A stretch of DNA of 64,000 nucleotides from NCBI GenBank assembly GCA_020161655.1, contig JAIUPC010000012.1, forward strand, positions 62,001 to 126,000, in the 5' to 3' direction. Positions within the stretch are counted from its first letter, which is position 1, and every line of letters starts with the position of its first letter. A program made the position numbers and the translations under genes. The DNA is from Pseudomonadota bacterium (GTDB taxonomy: Bacteria > Pseudomonadota > Alphaproteobacteria > Rhodobacterales > Rhodobacteraceae). The notes below the pieces were generated by a model. That model did no database searches. It saw only the letters and a list, made by a program, of their open reading frames with translations, and was not told the origin of the DNA. Positions 15,985-22,424 of this stretch are shown piece by piece.

Positions 15985-17208
15985 ATGCAGATGCGCCATA
16001 CACGTACCCCTAACCGGTATCGCGGCCTTTCCGGCATCAACGCCGGGCCGCTCGATCCGAACACGATGCTGAAAGACCTCAACGATGCGTTCGAGGATTT
16101 CAAGGCGAAACGCGACAAGGAAATCGCCGATCTCCATGCTGGCATGGACGCTCAGGCGAAGGTCCTTGCCGCGATGAAGATTGGCGGCGGCGGCTCCCTT
16201 ATGACGCCTGGCGATTTGCCCGGGCGTGTTTCGACCGACGATGCGGCGGCCCTGGCCACCTTCGGTCGAACTGGCAGCATGGGTTTCAGGGCTGCGCTCT
16301 CGTCCGACTCTGACGGAAAAGGCGGCGTGGTGGTCTTCCCGTCCGTATCGAGCATGTTGCAGATGCGGCAGTTCAACCAGTCCGCGCTTGCCCGGCGCGC
16401 TCGCCGGGTGACGATTGAGAGCGGAGATTCCTTTGAGGAACCGTGGGATCTCGGCGACCCTGGCTCCGTATGGGTCGGGGAGCGCGAGACGCGCCCCGAG
16501 ACGACCAACCCGGATTTCGTGCTCAACAGGGTGATGTTGCAGGAGGTCTACATCTCACAGTCGATCACTCAAAGGCTCCTTGATGACGCTGCCTACCCGC
16601 TCGGGGAGTGGATGGCCGAGCGGATCGCGGACAAGATGGGCAGGGCGTCAGGCGAAGCATTCGTGACCGGCGATGGTGTCAACAAGCCGCGCGGCATCAC
16701 GCAATACGCCCTTTCGACGGCGGTCGATGCTTCTCGACCTTGGGGAACGATCCAGTCCGTCAAAACGGGTGTCTCCGGCGCATTCGCGGCCGCGACGACC
16801 AGCGTCAGCCCGGCTGATGTGCTGGTCGATACGGTCTACGCCCTCAGAGCGACGTACCGGCAGAATGCGTCCTGGCTTATGAACTCCAAGACCGCAGGCG
16901 CATGTCGGAAGATGAAGGATGCCGATGGCCGTTTCATTTGGACCGACAGCCTTGTGGTGGGGCAGCCGCCGATCATGCTCGGCTACCCTGTCGAAATTGA
17001 CGAGTTCATTCCCGACATCGGGGCGAACGCTCCGGCGATCTGGTTTGGCGACTGGGCGCAAGGCTATGTGATCGTAGATCGGCCCGGCGTCCGTCTGCTT
17101 CGCGATCCCTACACCAACAAGCCCAATGTAATCTTCTACGCCTATCAGCGTGTTGGTGGCGGGCTTCAGAACAGTGAAGCCATCAAGGCCGTGGTGTTCG
17201 GCACCTGA
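15985..17208 (+). CDS. HK97-fold phage major capsid protein
   Basis: 407 residues. The N-terminal 50-60 residues are a charged helical segment (LKDLNDAFEDFKAKRDKEIADLHAGMDAQ), like the delta/scaffold domain that a head protease normally removes. The rest matches the Phage_capsid family: SALARRARRVTIESGDSFEEPWD, GEAFVTGDGVNKPRGI, ASWLMNSKTAGACRKMKDADG, LLGYPV-like MLGYPVEIDEFIP and a C terminus YQRVGGGLQNSEAIKAVVFGT. The frame is intact and GAGGAA precedes the ATG. No protease or portal gene accompanies it, so assembly would need a helper's functions or the gene is a leftover. Confidence 0.95.
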   Translation: MQMRHTRTPNRYRGLSGINAGPLDPNTMLKDLNDAFEDFKAKRDKEIADLHAGMDAQAKVLAAMKIGGGGSLMTPGDLPGRVSTDDAAALATFGRTGSMGFRAALSSDSDGKGGVVVFPSVSSMLQMRQFNQSALARRARRVTIESGDSFEEPWDLGDPGSVWVGERETRPETTNPDFVLNRVMLQEVYISQSITQRLLDDAAYPLGEWMAERIADKMGRASGEAFVTGDGVNKPRGITQYALSTAVDASRPWGTIQSVKTGVSGAFAAATTSVSPADVLVDTVYALRATYRQNASWLMNSKTAGACRKMKDADGRFIWTDSLVVGQPPIMLGYPVEIDEFIPDIGANAPAIWFGDWAQGYVIVDRPGVRLLRDPYTNKPNVIFYAYQRVGGGLQNSEAIKAVVFGT

Positions 17209-17216
17209 CAACCAAA

Positions 17217-17355
17217 TGGCGGCGGGTGATGGCTCCTTCTCGCCGCCATCTCGCCGGGCGATGTCATGCTCGCCCGGCGACGCTTCCTGCCTGCGGCTCG
17301 ACACGGATTACGCGGGCAGGAAGCCCACCCCCGGGGGCAAAACTTCCCGGGTGGG
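17217..17355. repeat. Cluster of four hairpins between capsid and small-terminase genes
   Basis: Stem 1: TGGCGGCG (17217-17224)/CGCCGCCA (17241-17248). Stem 2: TCGCCGGGCG (17251-17260)/CGCCCGGCGA (17271-17280). Stem 3: GCTTCCTGCC (17282-17291)/GGCAGGAAGC (17315-17324). Stem 4: CCCACCC (17324-17330)/GGGTGGG (17349-17355), enclosing CCCCCGGGGG. All perfect. Placement directly upstream of a TerS gene is where cos or pac sites often lie; a transcription or RNA-processing role is also possible. Confidence 0.75.
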
Positions 17356-17416
17356 GGCCGCTGGACCGCTTGGGGGACTTCCTCTTCATAAACCGTAACA
17401 AACGTGGAAGCTGAAA

Positions 17417-17842
17417 ATGGGCACTAGAGGGCGAAAATCGGCGGCAGAACTGGCGGTGGCAACGCCGCCCGGCCTGATCGTCACGGCGCGGCAGGATGCG
17501 CCCTACGATCTTCGAGACGAAGAAGCGGATGTATGGCGCGGCATCGTGGAAAGCCTGCCCGCCGACTGGATCGCGCCCGGTTCTGTGCCTGTGCTTGCCG
17601 CCTATTGCCGGGCAACCGTATCGGCGCGCCGTCTAGGAATGCTGATCGTGGCTGTGGAGACGGGAGAGGGCTATGACGCCGACCAGCATATGAAACTGAT
17701 CCGGGCACATGGGCAGGTCGCTCAGGTACTCAAGACCCTCGCCACGGCGCTCAGGCTGACGCCGCAGAGCCGTTACACGCCTGCGCGGGCAGGCAACCAG
17801 AGGCCCGAGGGGTCGAGGCCGTGGGAGTTTAGTCATGGGTGA
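17417..17842 (+). CDS. terS: Phage terminase small subunit, P27-like family
   Basis: 141 residues. Begins with the family-typical GTRGRKSAAEL and continues with a helical DNA-recognition region (LRDEEADVWRGIVESLPADWIAPGSVPVLAAYCRATVSARRLG) and the late motif RLTPQSRYTPARAGNQ. TerS selects the DNA to be packaged. No large terminase subunit is encoded anywhere in the element, so packaging would need a helper phage TerL. Satellites often carry their own TerS to redirect a helper's motor. The stop overlaps the tape-measure start by eight bases. Confidence 0.88.
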   Translation: MGTRGRKSAAELAVATPPGLIVTARQDAPYDLRDEEADVWRGIVESLPADWIAPGSVPVLAAYCRATVSARRLGMLIVAVETGEGYDADQHMKLIRAHGQVAQVLKTLATALRLTPQSRYTPARAGNQRPEGSRPWEFSHG

Positions 17843-19829
17843 ACTTTCCGCCCTTCACGTCAAGATCACCGGCGACGCCAACGGACTAAAGGCCGCAACG
17901 GGCGTTGCTGTTGGTGCCATCGAGAAGGTGGGCAGGTCCGCCGAGGATAGCGCGCGGGTTTTCGAGCGGGCCTTCAAGAGCAACGAAAAGAGCCTTGAGC
18001 AGCTTCGCCGTGCCATTGATCCGCTCTATGCCGCGTCCAAGCGGTACGAGACGGCTGTAGGGACGCTCGACAAGGCGCTGAAGCTTGGCAACGTCACGCA
18101 GGCGCAACACGCGCGGATGCTGGACCAGCTTGGCACGGCCTATCTGAGGACGGGAGATCAGGCACAGACGGCGGCGGCACGGACTGGCAGCCTTGGCGGG
18201 GCGTTCGGTCGGCTTGGCAGCATGTCGGGGGAGACGCGAAACAGGCTGCGAAACGTTGGCTTCCAGCTTCAGGACATTGCAATTCAGTTGCAGATGGGAA
18301 CGAACGCCAGCGTGGTCTTTGCTCAACAGGGTAGCCAGATCGCAGGTGCCTTCGGACCGGCGGGGGCCATAATCGGCGCTCTTGCAGCGATCGGCATCCC
18401 GGCGCTGGCATTCGCGTTCTCGTCGCTCAGCACCGAAACGCAGAGTTTCGATGATGTTCTGAAGCGGGTGGATGAAAGTCTGAACCGCTTGAGGGAAACT
18501 GCGGCGATCTTCTCCGCCGAAGGCATTCAGGGGCTGATCGACAAATACGGTGAGTTGAACGGCGAGTTGCTGCAATTCATCGAGCGCCAGCGTGAAATGG
18601 CCGTGATGGACGCCATGCGGACTGCGACCGAGGCCGTTTCTGCGCTGCGCGCTGAATTTGGGGCGTCTCTGGCGGCCATTGAGCAGCAAAGCATGGCCGG
18701 TCGCATCGCCATGGATGGCCTGAAAGCATCTACTGGGCTGACCAATCAGCAAGTCCGCGACCTCAAGCGGGCATTCCAGGAGCTGGATGCGGCTCAGACG
18801 CTTGATGGGCAAGTCGCTGCCCTCACGAAAATCCGAGAATTGCTGGCCCAAGGCACAATGAAGGGCGGCGAATTCTACACCAAACTTCTCGCCGCCGAAG
18901 ATGCCCTTCGCCAGATGAACGCCGAGGGTGCGAAGGCGGGCGGCTGGATTGATGCGGCCATCAGCGGCGCGGCCAATCTCGCTTCGCAATTCTGGGATGC
19001 TGCACAGGCCGCAGCGGCCATGCGGTCGGCAAGCGCGAGCGGCGGCCCGACCGGCAATGTCTCAGGGCTTGGCGTGTCGCAGAACCCCTTCGACACGCAG
19101 CGCGGCACGGTCGTTCCCTTCGTTCGCCCCAGTGGCGGCGGTGGTGGCGGAGCGCGCGGCGGGGGTGGTGGTTCGGTCAACCCGATCATCGCGGAACTGG
19201 AAAGCCTGCGTCAATCGCTCCTGACTCAAGAGGAAATGCAAATCCAGAGCTTCACGCGGCAGCAGGAAACGCTCCGCACGGCCTTGGAACAGCGGCTCAT
19301 CACGCAGCAGGAATACGCGGCGATGATGGAGGAAGCCCAAACCCGCCATTCCGACGCGATGACGCGCCTCGATTCCTACCGATACGGGGATGCGCTGAGC
19401 AAGGCGGGGACGTTCTTCGGCGACATGGCGGCTGCCACGGCGCAGGGCAACGACAAGATGCTGAAGATCAGCAAGACGTTTGCGGCGGCGCAGGCGCTGA
19501 TCAGCACCTATCAGGGCGCGGCGAAGGAACTGGAGAAGGGCACCTTCGGCTTTGCCTCCGCGATGCGGGTCATCGCGCAGGGTATGGCCTTCATCAGCGC
19601 GATCAGGGGCGCTGGCAATGGCGGTGGTGGCGGAGGGCGCAGCGTCGGCGGCGGTGGAGGTGGCGGGGGTGGCGGTGCGGCGAATTCACCGGCAGCGCCA
19701 AGCACTTACTTCAACGTGCAACTCACCGGCGGCGACAACTTCGGCAAGGGCCAGGTTCGCGATCTTATCACGGCGATCAACAAGGAAATCGAGAGCGGGG
19801 CCGTCATTCGCGGCATCCGCGCAACGTAG
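17835..19829 (+). CDS. Phage tail tape-measure protein (short form)
   Basis: 664 residues. Residues about 1-130 are helical (ALHVKITGDANGLKAATGVAVGAIEKVGRSAEDS). A lambda-H-like segment follows: RNVGFQLQDIAIQLQMGTNASVVFAQQG, then a hydrophobic stretch GPAGAIIGALAAIGIPALAFAFSSL. Long coiled regions follow, with two Gly-rich tracts (about 430-455 and 590-616). Tape-measure proteins set tail length in siphophages; several hundred further residues are common, so this one is short. No other tail gene is present, which is odd for a functional tail module. The first copy of a 26-bp repeat overlaps its stop codon. Confidence 0.87.
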   Translation: MGELSALHVKITGDANGLKAATGVAVGAIEKVGRSAEDSARVFERAFKSNEKSLEQLRRAIDPLYAASKRYETAVGTLDKALKLGNVTQAQHARMLDQLGTAYLRTGDQAQTAAARTGSLGGAFGRLGSMSGETRNRLRNVGFQLQDIAIQLQMGTNASVVFAQQGSQIAGAFGPAGAIIGALAAIGIPALAFAFSSLSTETQSFDDVLKRVDESLNRLRETAAIFSAEGIQGLIDKYGELNGELLQFIERQREMAVMDAMRTATEAVSALRAEFGASLAAIEQQSMAGRIAMDGLKASTGLTNQQVRDLKRAFQELDAAQTLDGQVAALTKIRELLAQGTMKGGEFYTKLLAAEDALRQMNAEGAKAGGWIDAAISGAANLASQFWDAAQAAAAMRSASASGGPTGNVSGLGVSQNPFDTQRGTVVPFVRPSGGGGGGARGGGGGSVNPIIAELESLRQSLLTQEEMQIQSFTRQQETLRTALEQRLITQQEYAAMMEEAQTRHSDAMTRLDSYRYGDALSKAGTFFGDMAAATAQGNDKMLKISKTFAAAQALISTYQGAAKELEKGTFGFASAMRVIAQGMAFISAIRGAGNGGGGGGRSVGGGGGGGGGGAANSPAAPSTYFNVQLTGGDNFGKGQVRDLITAINKEIESGAVIRGIRAT

Positions 19830-19917
19830 CCCTGCGCGCGCGCGGGAAACCCATTCTGGCGGTGCAATTGCGGAACCGCCAGAGGAGAAGCACGTAGCCC
19901 TGCGCGCGCGCGGGAAA
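19824..19917 (+). repeat. Two 26-bp direct repeats, 68 bases apart
   Basis: Copies at 19824-19849 and 19892-19917 are identical: they start ACGTAGCCC, run through five GC steps and end CGGGAAA. The first includes the tape-measure stop codon. Between them sits a hairpin CTGGCGGT (19856-19863)/ACCGCCAG (19875-19882). The pattern suggests a small duplication at the end of the virion-gene block. Confidence 0.85.
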
Positions 19918-19939
19918 TCCTGTGTTAGCGTTAAGAGAC

Positions 19940-20156
19940 AGTCCCCCAAGCGGTACATTAACCCCCAGCGCCTGGACTTTGCGCCTACCCCTCCAATTGA
20001 AAGCCAGAGGGCGAGCGTTGCGGCAAGGCTGGCGAACATGGAGCGCGGCGGAGACAGGCGTTCGGGTGGCGATCAAACTGCAAATTTGCAGTTTGAAACC
20101 GCACCACCGCCGCCCGCGCCGCCGAAATGCTCAACGTTTCGGAGCGCAGCGTCAAG
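19940..20156 (+). pseudogene. Frameshifted remnant of a phage ParB-like/HTH protein
   Basis: One plus frame reads YINPQRLDFAP...SQRASVAARLANMERGGDRRS followed by DQTANLQ. The third frame then continues AAEMLNVSERSVK (to 20156). In intact phage ParB-like proteins these two blocks, SQRAMVAARLAN and AAEMLNVSERSVK, follow each other in one frame, so a frameshift near 20090-20120 is implied. No start codon with a ribosome binding site is visible, and everything after the HTH is missing. Confidence 0.5.
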
Positions 20157-20222
20157 ATGGGGGCGGTGGCAATATCAAGGTGCAAATTTGCCCCTTGTTC
20201 CTCAAACCGGCAAATTTGCCGG
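20074..20222. repeat. Three palindromic GCAAATTTGC copies
   Basis: A 22-bp perfect palindrome centred on GCAAATTTGC (20074-20095, arms CAAACTGCAAA/TTTGCAGTTTG), a plain copy at 20182-20191, and a 16-bp palindrome CCGGCAAATTTGCCGG at 20207-20222. They may be protein sites upstream of, or termination signals downstream of, the XRE gene. Each copy can also be read as Ala-Asn-Leu codons of the decayed ParB-like gene, so a coding origin is possible. Confidence 0.7.
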
Positions 20223-20241
20223 ATTTGCCGGGCATCCCGCT

Positions 20242-20466
20242 TTACGTCTTCCGTAGCCTGACACCTGCGCCGCCGCCATTTTCAGCGATGAACTCCACAC
20301 CAGCAGTTTCCAAGGCTGCGCGGATGGCGGCGACGGTGCTTTCGCGAAGATCCTCACCGCGTTCGAGGCGGGCAACCGTGTTCGGCGAAACTCCGGACGC
20401 TTCAGCTAGTTCCCGCACCCCGAGGCCGGTTGCCGCTCGCGCCATTTTGCACTGCTTCGCGTTCAT
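20242..20466 (-). CDS. XRE-family repressor-like regulator
   Basis: 74 residues, a single Cro/C1-type helix-turn-helix: QCKMARAATGLGVRELAEASGVSPNTVARLERGE, then a short tail (VEFIAENGGGAGVRLRK) common in small alphaproteobacterial XRE proteins. It is divergent from the genes at 20556 and 20927, with two matching dyads in the intergenic region. It probably represses both itself and the divergent pair, and may act as the element's lysogeny-type regulator. It is the only minus-strand gene of the element. Confidence 0.88.
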   Translation of the reverse strand: MNAKQCKMARAATGLGVRELAEASGVSPNTVARLERGEDLRESTVAAIRAALETAGVEFIAENGGGAGVRLRKT

Positions 20467-20469
20467 ATG

Positions 20470-20531
20470 ATAACCCTGTTACCTTTTCTCTTGCAGATCA
20501 AGAGCAATCCGGGCTAGAGTAACAGCGTTAC
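20470..20531. promoter_or_regulatory. Two XRE operator-like dyads
   Basis: GTAAC-AGC-GTTAC (20519-20531) and, on the minus strand, GTAAC-AGG-GTTAT (20482-20470). Centres are 49 bases apart in the xre/20556 intergenic region. The second lies directly upstream of the xre start codon, so it could block its own promoter or ribosome binding site. Confidence 0.75.
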
Positions 20532-20555
20532 TAATTCAGCGCAACGGAGAACACC

Positions 20556-20930
20556 ATGACTACCAACAACCCCGCCTTGGGGACCGATGCCGGCTGGCCG
20601 AAACCCACGATCCCGGAACACCAGCGCCACAACCACGAGAAAACCGATTCAGGCCTGATCCGCATGGAAGGGTTGATCTGTGCCATTGAAGTCCTGACGA
20701 ACGATATGGGGCCAGTAATTCGCTGTTCAGACAAGGAGTGGACGGCACTCACTGCCGTTGCCGATCTGCTTGCCACGCAGGTTGAGGAAGTCTGGCGTCT
20801 GCGCCGCCTGGAATGGGTGGGCCTCGGCGGCAGCACTCAAGGACTGGCCGAGGCCGACGTCGCGAAGGCGCGGGGCGATGTGTCCGCGTCAGACGCCAAG
20901 ACCGGCAAAGCCACGGAGGAAGCCAAATGA
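20556..20930 (+). CDS. Small element protein of unknown function
   Basis: 124 residues, ATG after CAACGGAGAAC. The central helical part is LIRMEGLICAIEVLTNDMGPVIRCSDKEWTALTAVADLLATQVEEVWRLRRLEW. The N and C termini are polar and probably disordered. No family recognised. It is first of a two-gene unit divergent from the XRE gene and is coupled to the next gene by ATGA overlap. In satellites this position often carries accessory genes, but nothing here allows a functional call. Confidence 0.68.
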   Translation: MTTNNPALGTDAGWPKPTIPEHQRHNHEKTDSGLIRMEGLICAIEVLTNDMGPVIRCSDKEWTALTAVADLLATQVEEVWRLRRLEWVGLGGSTQGLAEADVAKARGDVSASDAKTGKATEEAK

Positions 20931-21166
20931 CTAGCAACACCGCATCGGCGAGCGCTACCGCCTTTCCTGCCGCCCGTCGCAAGCCCAAGGGCGTCTTGAC
21001 GCAGCACGAATGGGACGAGATGCACGACGCCCTGACACTGGCGCTAGACGCGCTCGGGGACGGGCCAGATGACGTGGATCGCGGCTTTCTGGTGAATTCG
21101 ATCCTTCACCAGCGGATCGCGCTGCGGATCGCCCACAAGCGGCACGAGAGGCTAAAGGCGAGTTGA
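20927..21166 (+). CDS. Small element protein of unknown function
   Basis: 79 residues. A polar N terminus with a basic patch (AARRKPKG) is followed by a helical region (LTQHEWDEMHDALTLALDALGD) and a basic C-terminal helix (LHQRIALRIAHKRHERLKAS). Start overlaps the preceding stop. A good terminator follows 30 bases later, so this is the last gene of the element. Function unknown. Confidence 0.66.
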   Translation: MTSNTASASATAFPAARRKPKGVLTQHEWDEMHDALTLALDALGDGPDDVDRGFLVNSILHQRIALRIAHKRHERLKAS

Positions 21167-21196
21167 GCCACTGACAGCTTTCGCCGTTCGACTTCT

Positions 21197-21220
21197 AGCC
21201 CGCTTCGGCGGGCTTTTCTT
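21197..21220 (+). terminator. Intrinsic terminator at the right end of the element
   Basis: AGCCCGC-TTCG-GCGGGCT (21197-21214) followed by TTTCTTT. A stable UUCG tetraloop hairpin with a T-run. It ends the 20556-21166 unit. Confidence 0.9.
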
Positions 21221-21230
21221 TAGTCGAATC

Positions 21231-21253
21231 TGTTACCCCAGATGTTACCCCAG
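21231..21253 (+). promoter_or_regulatory. Putative integrase arm-type sites, right end
   Basis: TGTTACCCCAG twice (21231-21241 and 21243-21253), the same 11-mer found doubled at 12005-12026 by the left end. Both pairs have the same orientation relative to the plus strand. Confidence 0.65.
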
Positions 21254-21314
21254 AAGGAAATGACCTCGGCGCATCCTGCCGAGGATTTCCTAACTATCGG
21301 AGGTTATTGAGATT

Positions 21315-21365
21315 TTTGGCTCCGGCGGTAGGGATCGAACCTACGACCAATTGATTAACAGTCAA
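21315..21365 (-). repeat. attR: Right attachment repeat, within tRNA-Asn
   Basis: 51 bases identical to 11825-11875. They cover the tRNA-Asn gene from the anticodon region to its CCA end plus two flanking bases. Excision between the two copies would leave one intact tRNA and a 9.49-kb circle. Confidence 0.92.
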
Positions 21366-21391
21366 CTGCTCTACCGCTGAGCTACGCCGGA
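21317..21391 (-). tRNA. tRNA-Asn (anticodon GTT)
   Basis: 75 bases with the CCA end encoded. Acceptor arms TCCGGCG and CGCCGGA pair fully. D arm GCTC...GAGC. Anticodon stem GTTGA/TCAAT with loop CTGTTAA puts GTT at positions 34-36. T arm GTAGG-TTCGATC-CCTAC. The discriminator base is G. The 5' half is unique and the 3' half is the integration target, so the host tRNA was preserved at the right junction. Confidence 0.97.
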
Positions 21392-21440
21392 ACACGGAGG
21401 CGCGTATAGCAAGGGGCGGCGGGGGCGTCCAGAGGTTCTG

Positions 21441-22382
21441 TCACAATATTTTCGCGTCGTCAGTTCGGCAAAAAATACTGGCGGTGCGGAGGGGCGTGTC
21501 GCTGGTCGCGAGATTTCTTTCCGTCAGATCAATGAGATGGGCAAGGACGTTGCGGGCGGCGGCGGGAAGAAGCATGGCGGGCGTGTCAAGATAGATGCGC
21601 CGGGCGAGGCTGGCGGCATCTGACGGGCCATCGGCAAGGGCGGCAAGGATCTGCGCCTCGCGGGCGCGGCGGTGGCGGATGAGTTCGGCGAGGCGCGCCT
21701 GCGGATCTGGGATCGGGTCGCCGTGGGCGGGGTAGTAGCGTTCCGCCGGTTCTCGTCCCAACCCGTCAAGGCTCTGAAGGAAGGCGCCCATGTCGCCGTC
21801 CGGCGGCGAGACGATGGAGGTCGACCAGCCCATGACGTGATCGCCGCTGAAGATCACCGGGCTACCCGGAAGATCGGCCGCGAAGCTCAGGTGGTTGCCG
21901 ATATGGCCGGGCGTGTGGATGGCGCGGAGCTGCCAGCCTTCGCCCTCGGTCACGGCGCCGTCGGCGAGGAGGATGTCGGGGTGAAAACCGGCGTCGATGC
22001 CTTCGCCGCCGCCGATGCCGCCCTCGGCGGCGAGGGCCGCCATGATCGGGGAACGCCCCGCACTTGCATCGCCGAAGGCGAGGACGGGCGCCCCGGTCCG
22101 CGCCGCCAGCCGGTCGGCGAGGGCGGAATGGTCGAGATGGGCATGGGTGACGAAGATGTGGCTGATCCTCTCGCCGGGGCCGAGTGCATGAAGGATCGCG
22201 GCGAGATGGCGGGGATCGTCCGGGCCGGGGTCGATGACGGCAACCGCGCCTTTGCCGAGAAGGAAGGTATTGGTGCCGTGCAGGGTCATCGGCGAAGGGT
22301 TGGGCGCCAGCACCAGCCTCAGGCCCGGTTCGGGACATTGCAGGACGCCGGCCTCGATCTGGTATTGCGGGCCTTCTGCCAT
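21441..22382 (-). CDS. MBL-fold metallohydrolase (LACTB2/glyoxalase II-like)
   Basis: 313 residues from the ATG at 22382 (MAEGPQYQIEAG); a longer frame to 22898 overlaps the divergent kinase and is rejected. Metallo-beta-lactamase motifs are present: HxHxDH as THAHLDHSALAD, a later His in HTPGHIGNHLSF and Asp/His in FSGDHVMGWSTS. The opening PNPSPMTLHGTNTFLLG and the C-terminal winged-helix-like region (about 245-313) resemble LACTB2-type proteins. The natural substrate is unknown. It is divergent from the kinase at 22425 with 42 bases between starts. Confidence 0.88.
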   Translation of the reverse strand: MAEGPQYQIEAGVLQCPEPGLRLVLAPNPSPMTLHGTNTFLLGKGAVAVIDPGPDDPRHLAAILHALGPGERISHIFVTHAHLDHSALADRLAARTGAPVLAFGDASAGRSPIMAALAAEGGIGGGEGIDAGFHPDILLADGAVTEGEGWQLRAIHTPGHIGNHLSFAADLPGSPVIFSGDHVMGWSTSIVSPPDGDMGAFLQSLDGLGREPAERYYPAHGDPIPDPQARLAELIRHRRAREAQILAALADGPSDAASLARRIYLDTPAMLLPAAARNVLAHLIDLTERNLATSDTPLRTASIFCRTDDAKIL

Positions 22383-22424
22383 CTTCCGCTTCCGCTCGTC
22401 CGCCGCCGTCGCTAGTCTTTGGCC

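Larger units (their letters stand above)
19830..20241. other. 412-base gap at the end of the virion-gene block
   Basis: No intact gene. The stretch holds the second 26-bp repeat, a decayed ParB-like fragment and three palindromic copies of GCAAATTTGC. It separates the plus-strand virion genes from the minus-strand XRE repressor, whose stop is at 20242. Confidence 0.6.
11825..21365. mobile_element. 9.5-kb tRNA-Asn-integrated phage-satellite-like element
   Basis: Bounded by identical 51-bp direct repeats (11825-11875 and 21315-21365) that correspond to the 3' part of tRNA-Asn. Gene order left to right: tyrosine integrase, unknown, AlpA-like regulator, zinc-ligand protein, replication-initiator-like gene with internal iterons, two small genes, HK97-type capsid protein, small terminase subunit, tape-measure protein, a decayed ParB-like fragment, divergent XRE repressor, two small genes, terminator. 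Portal, large terminase, head protease, lysis and baseplate genes are absent. Size, integrase plus AlpA, own replication gene and a TerS resemble PICI/P4-type satellites. A prophage reduced by deletion is the main alternative. Confidence 0.85.

Noticed and set aside
19552-20256. 234-codon plus frame overlapping the tape-measure end
   Set aside because: Its first part is an out-of-frame shadow of the Gly-rich tape-measure tail; only its last third matches a decayed ParB-like fragment.
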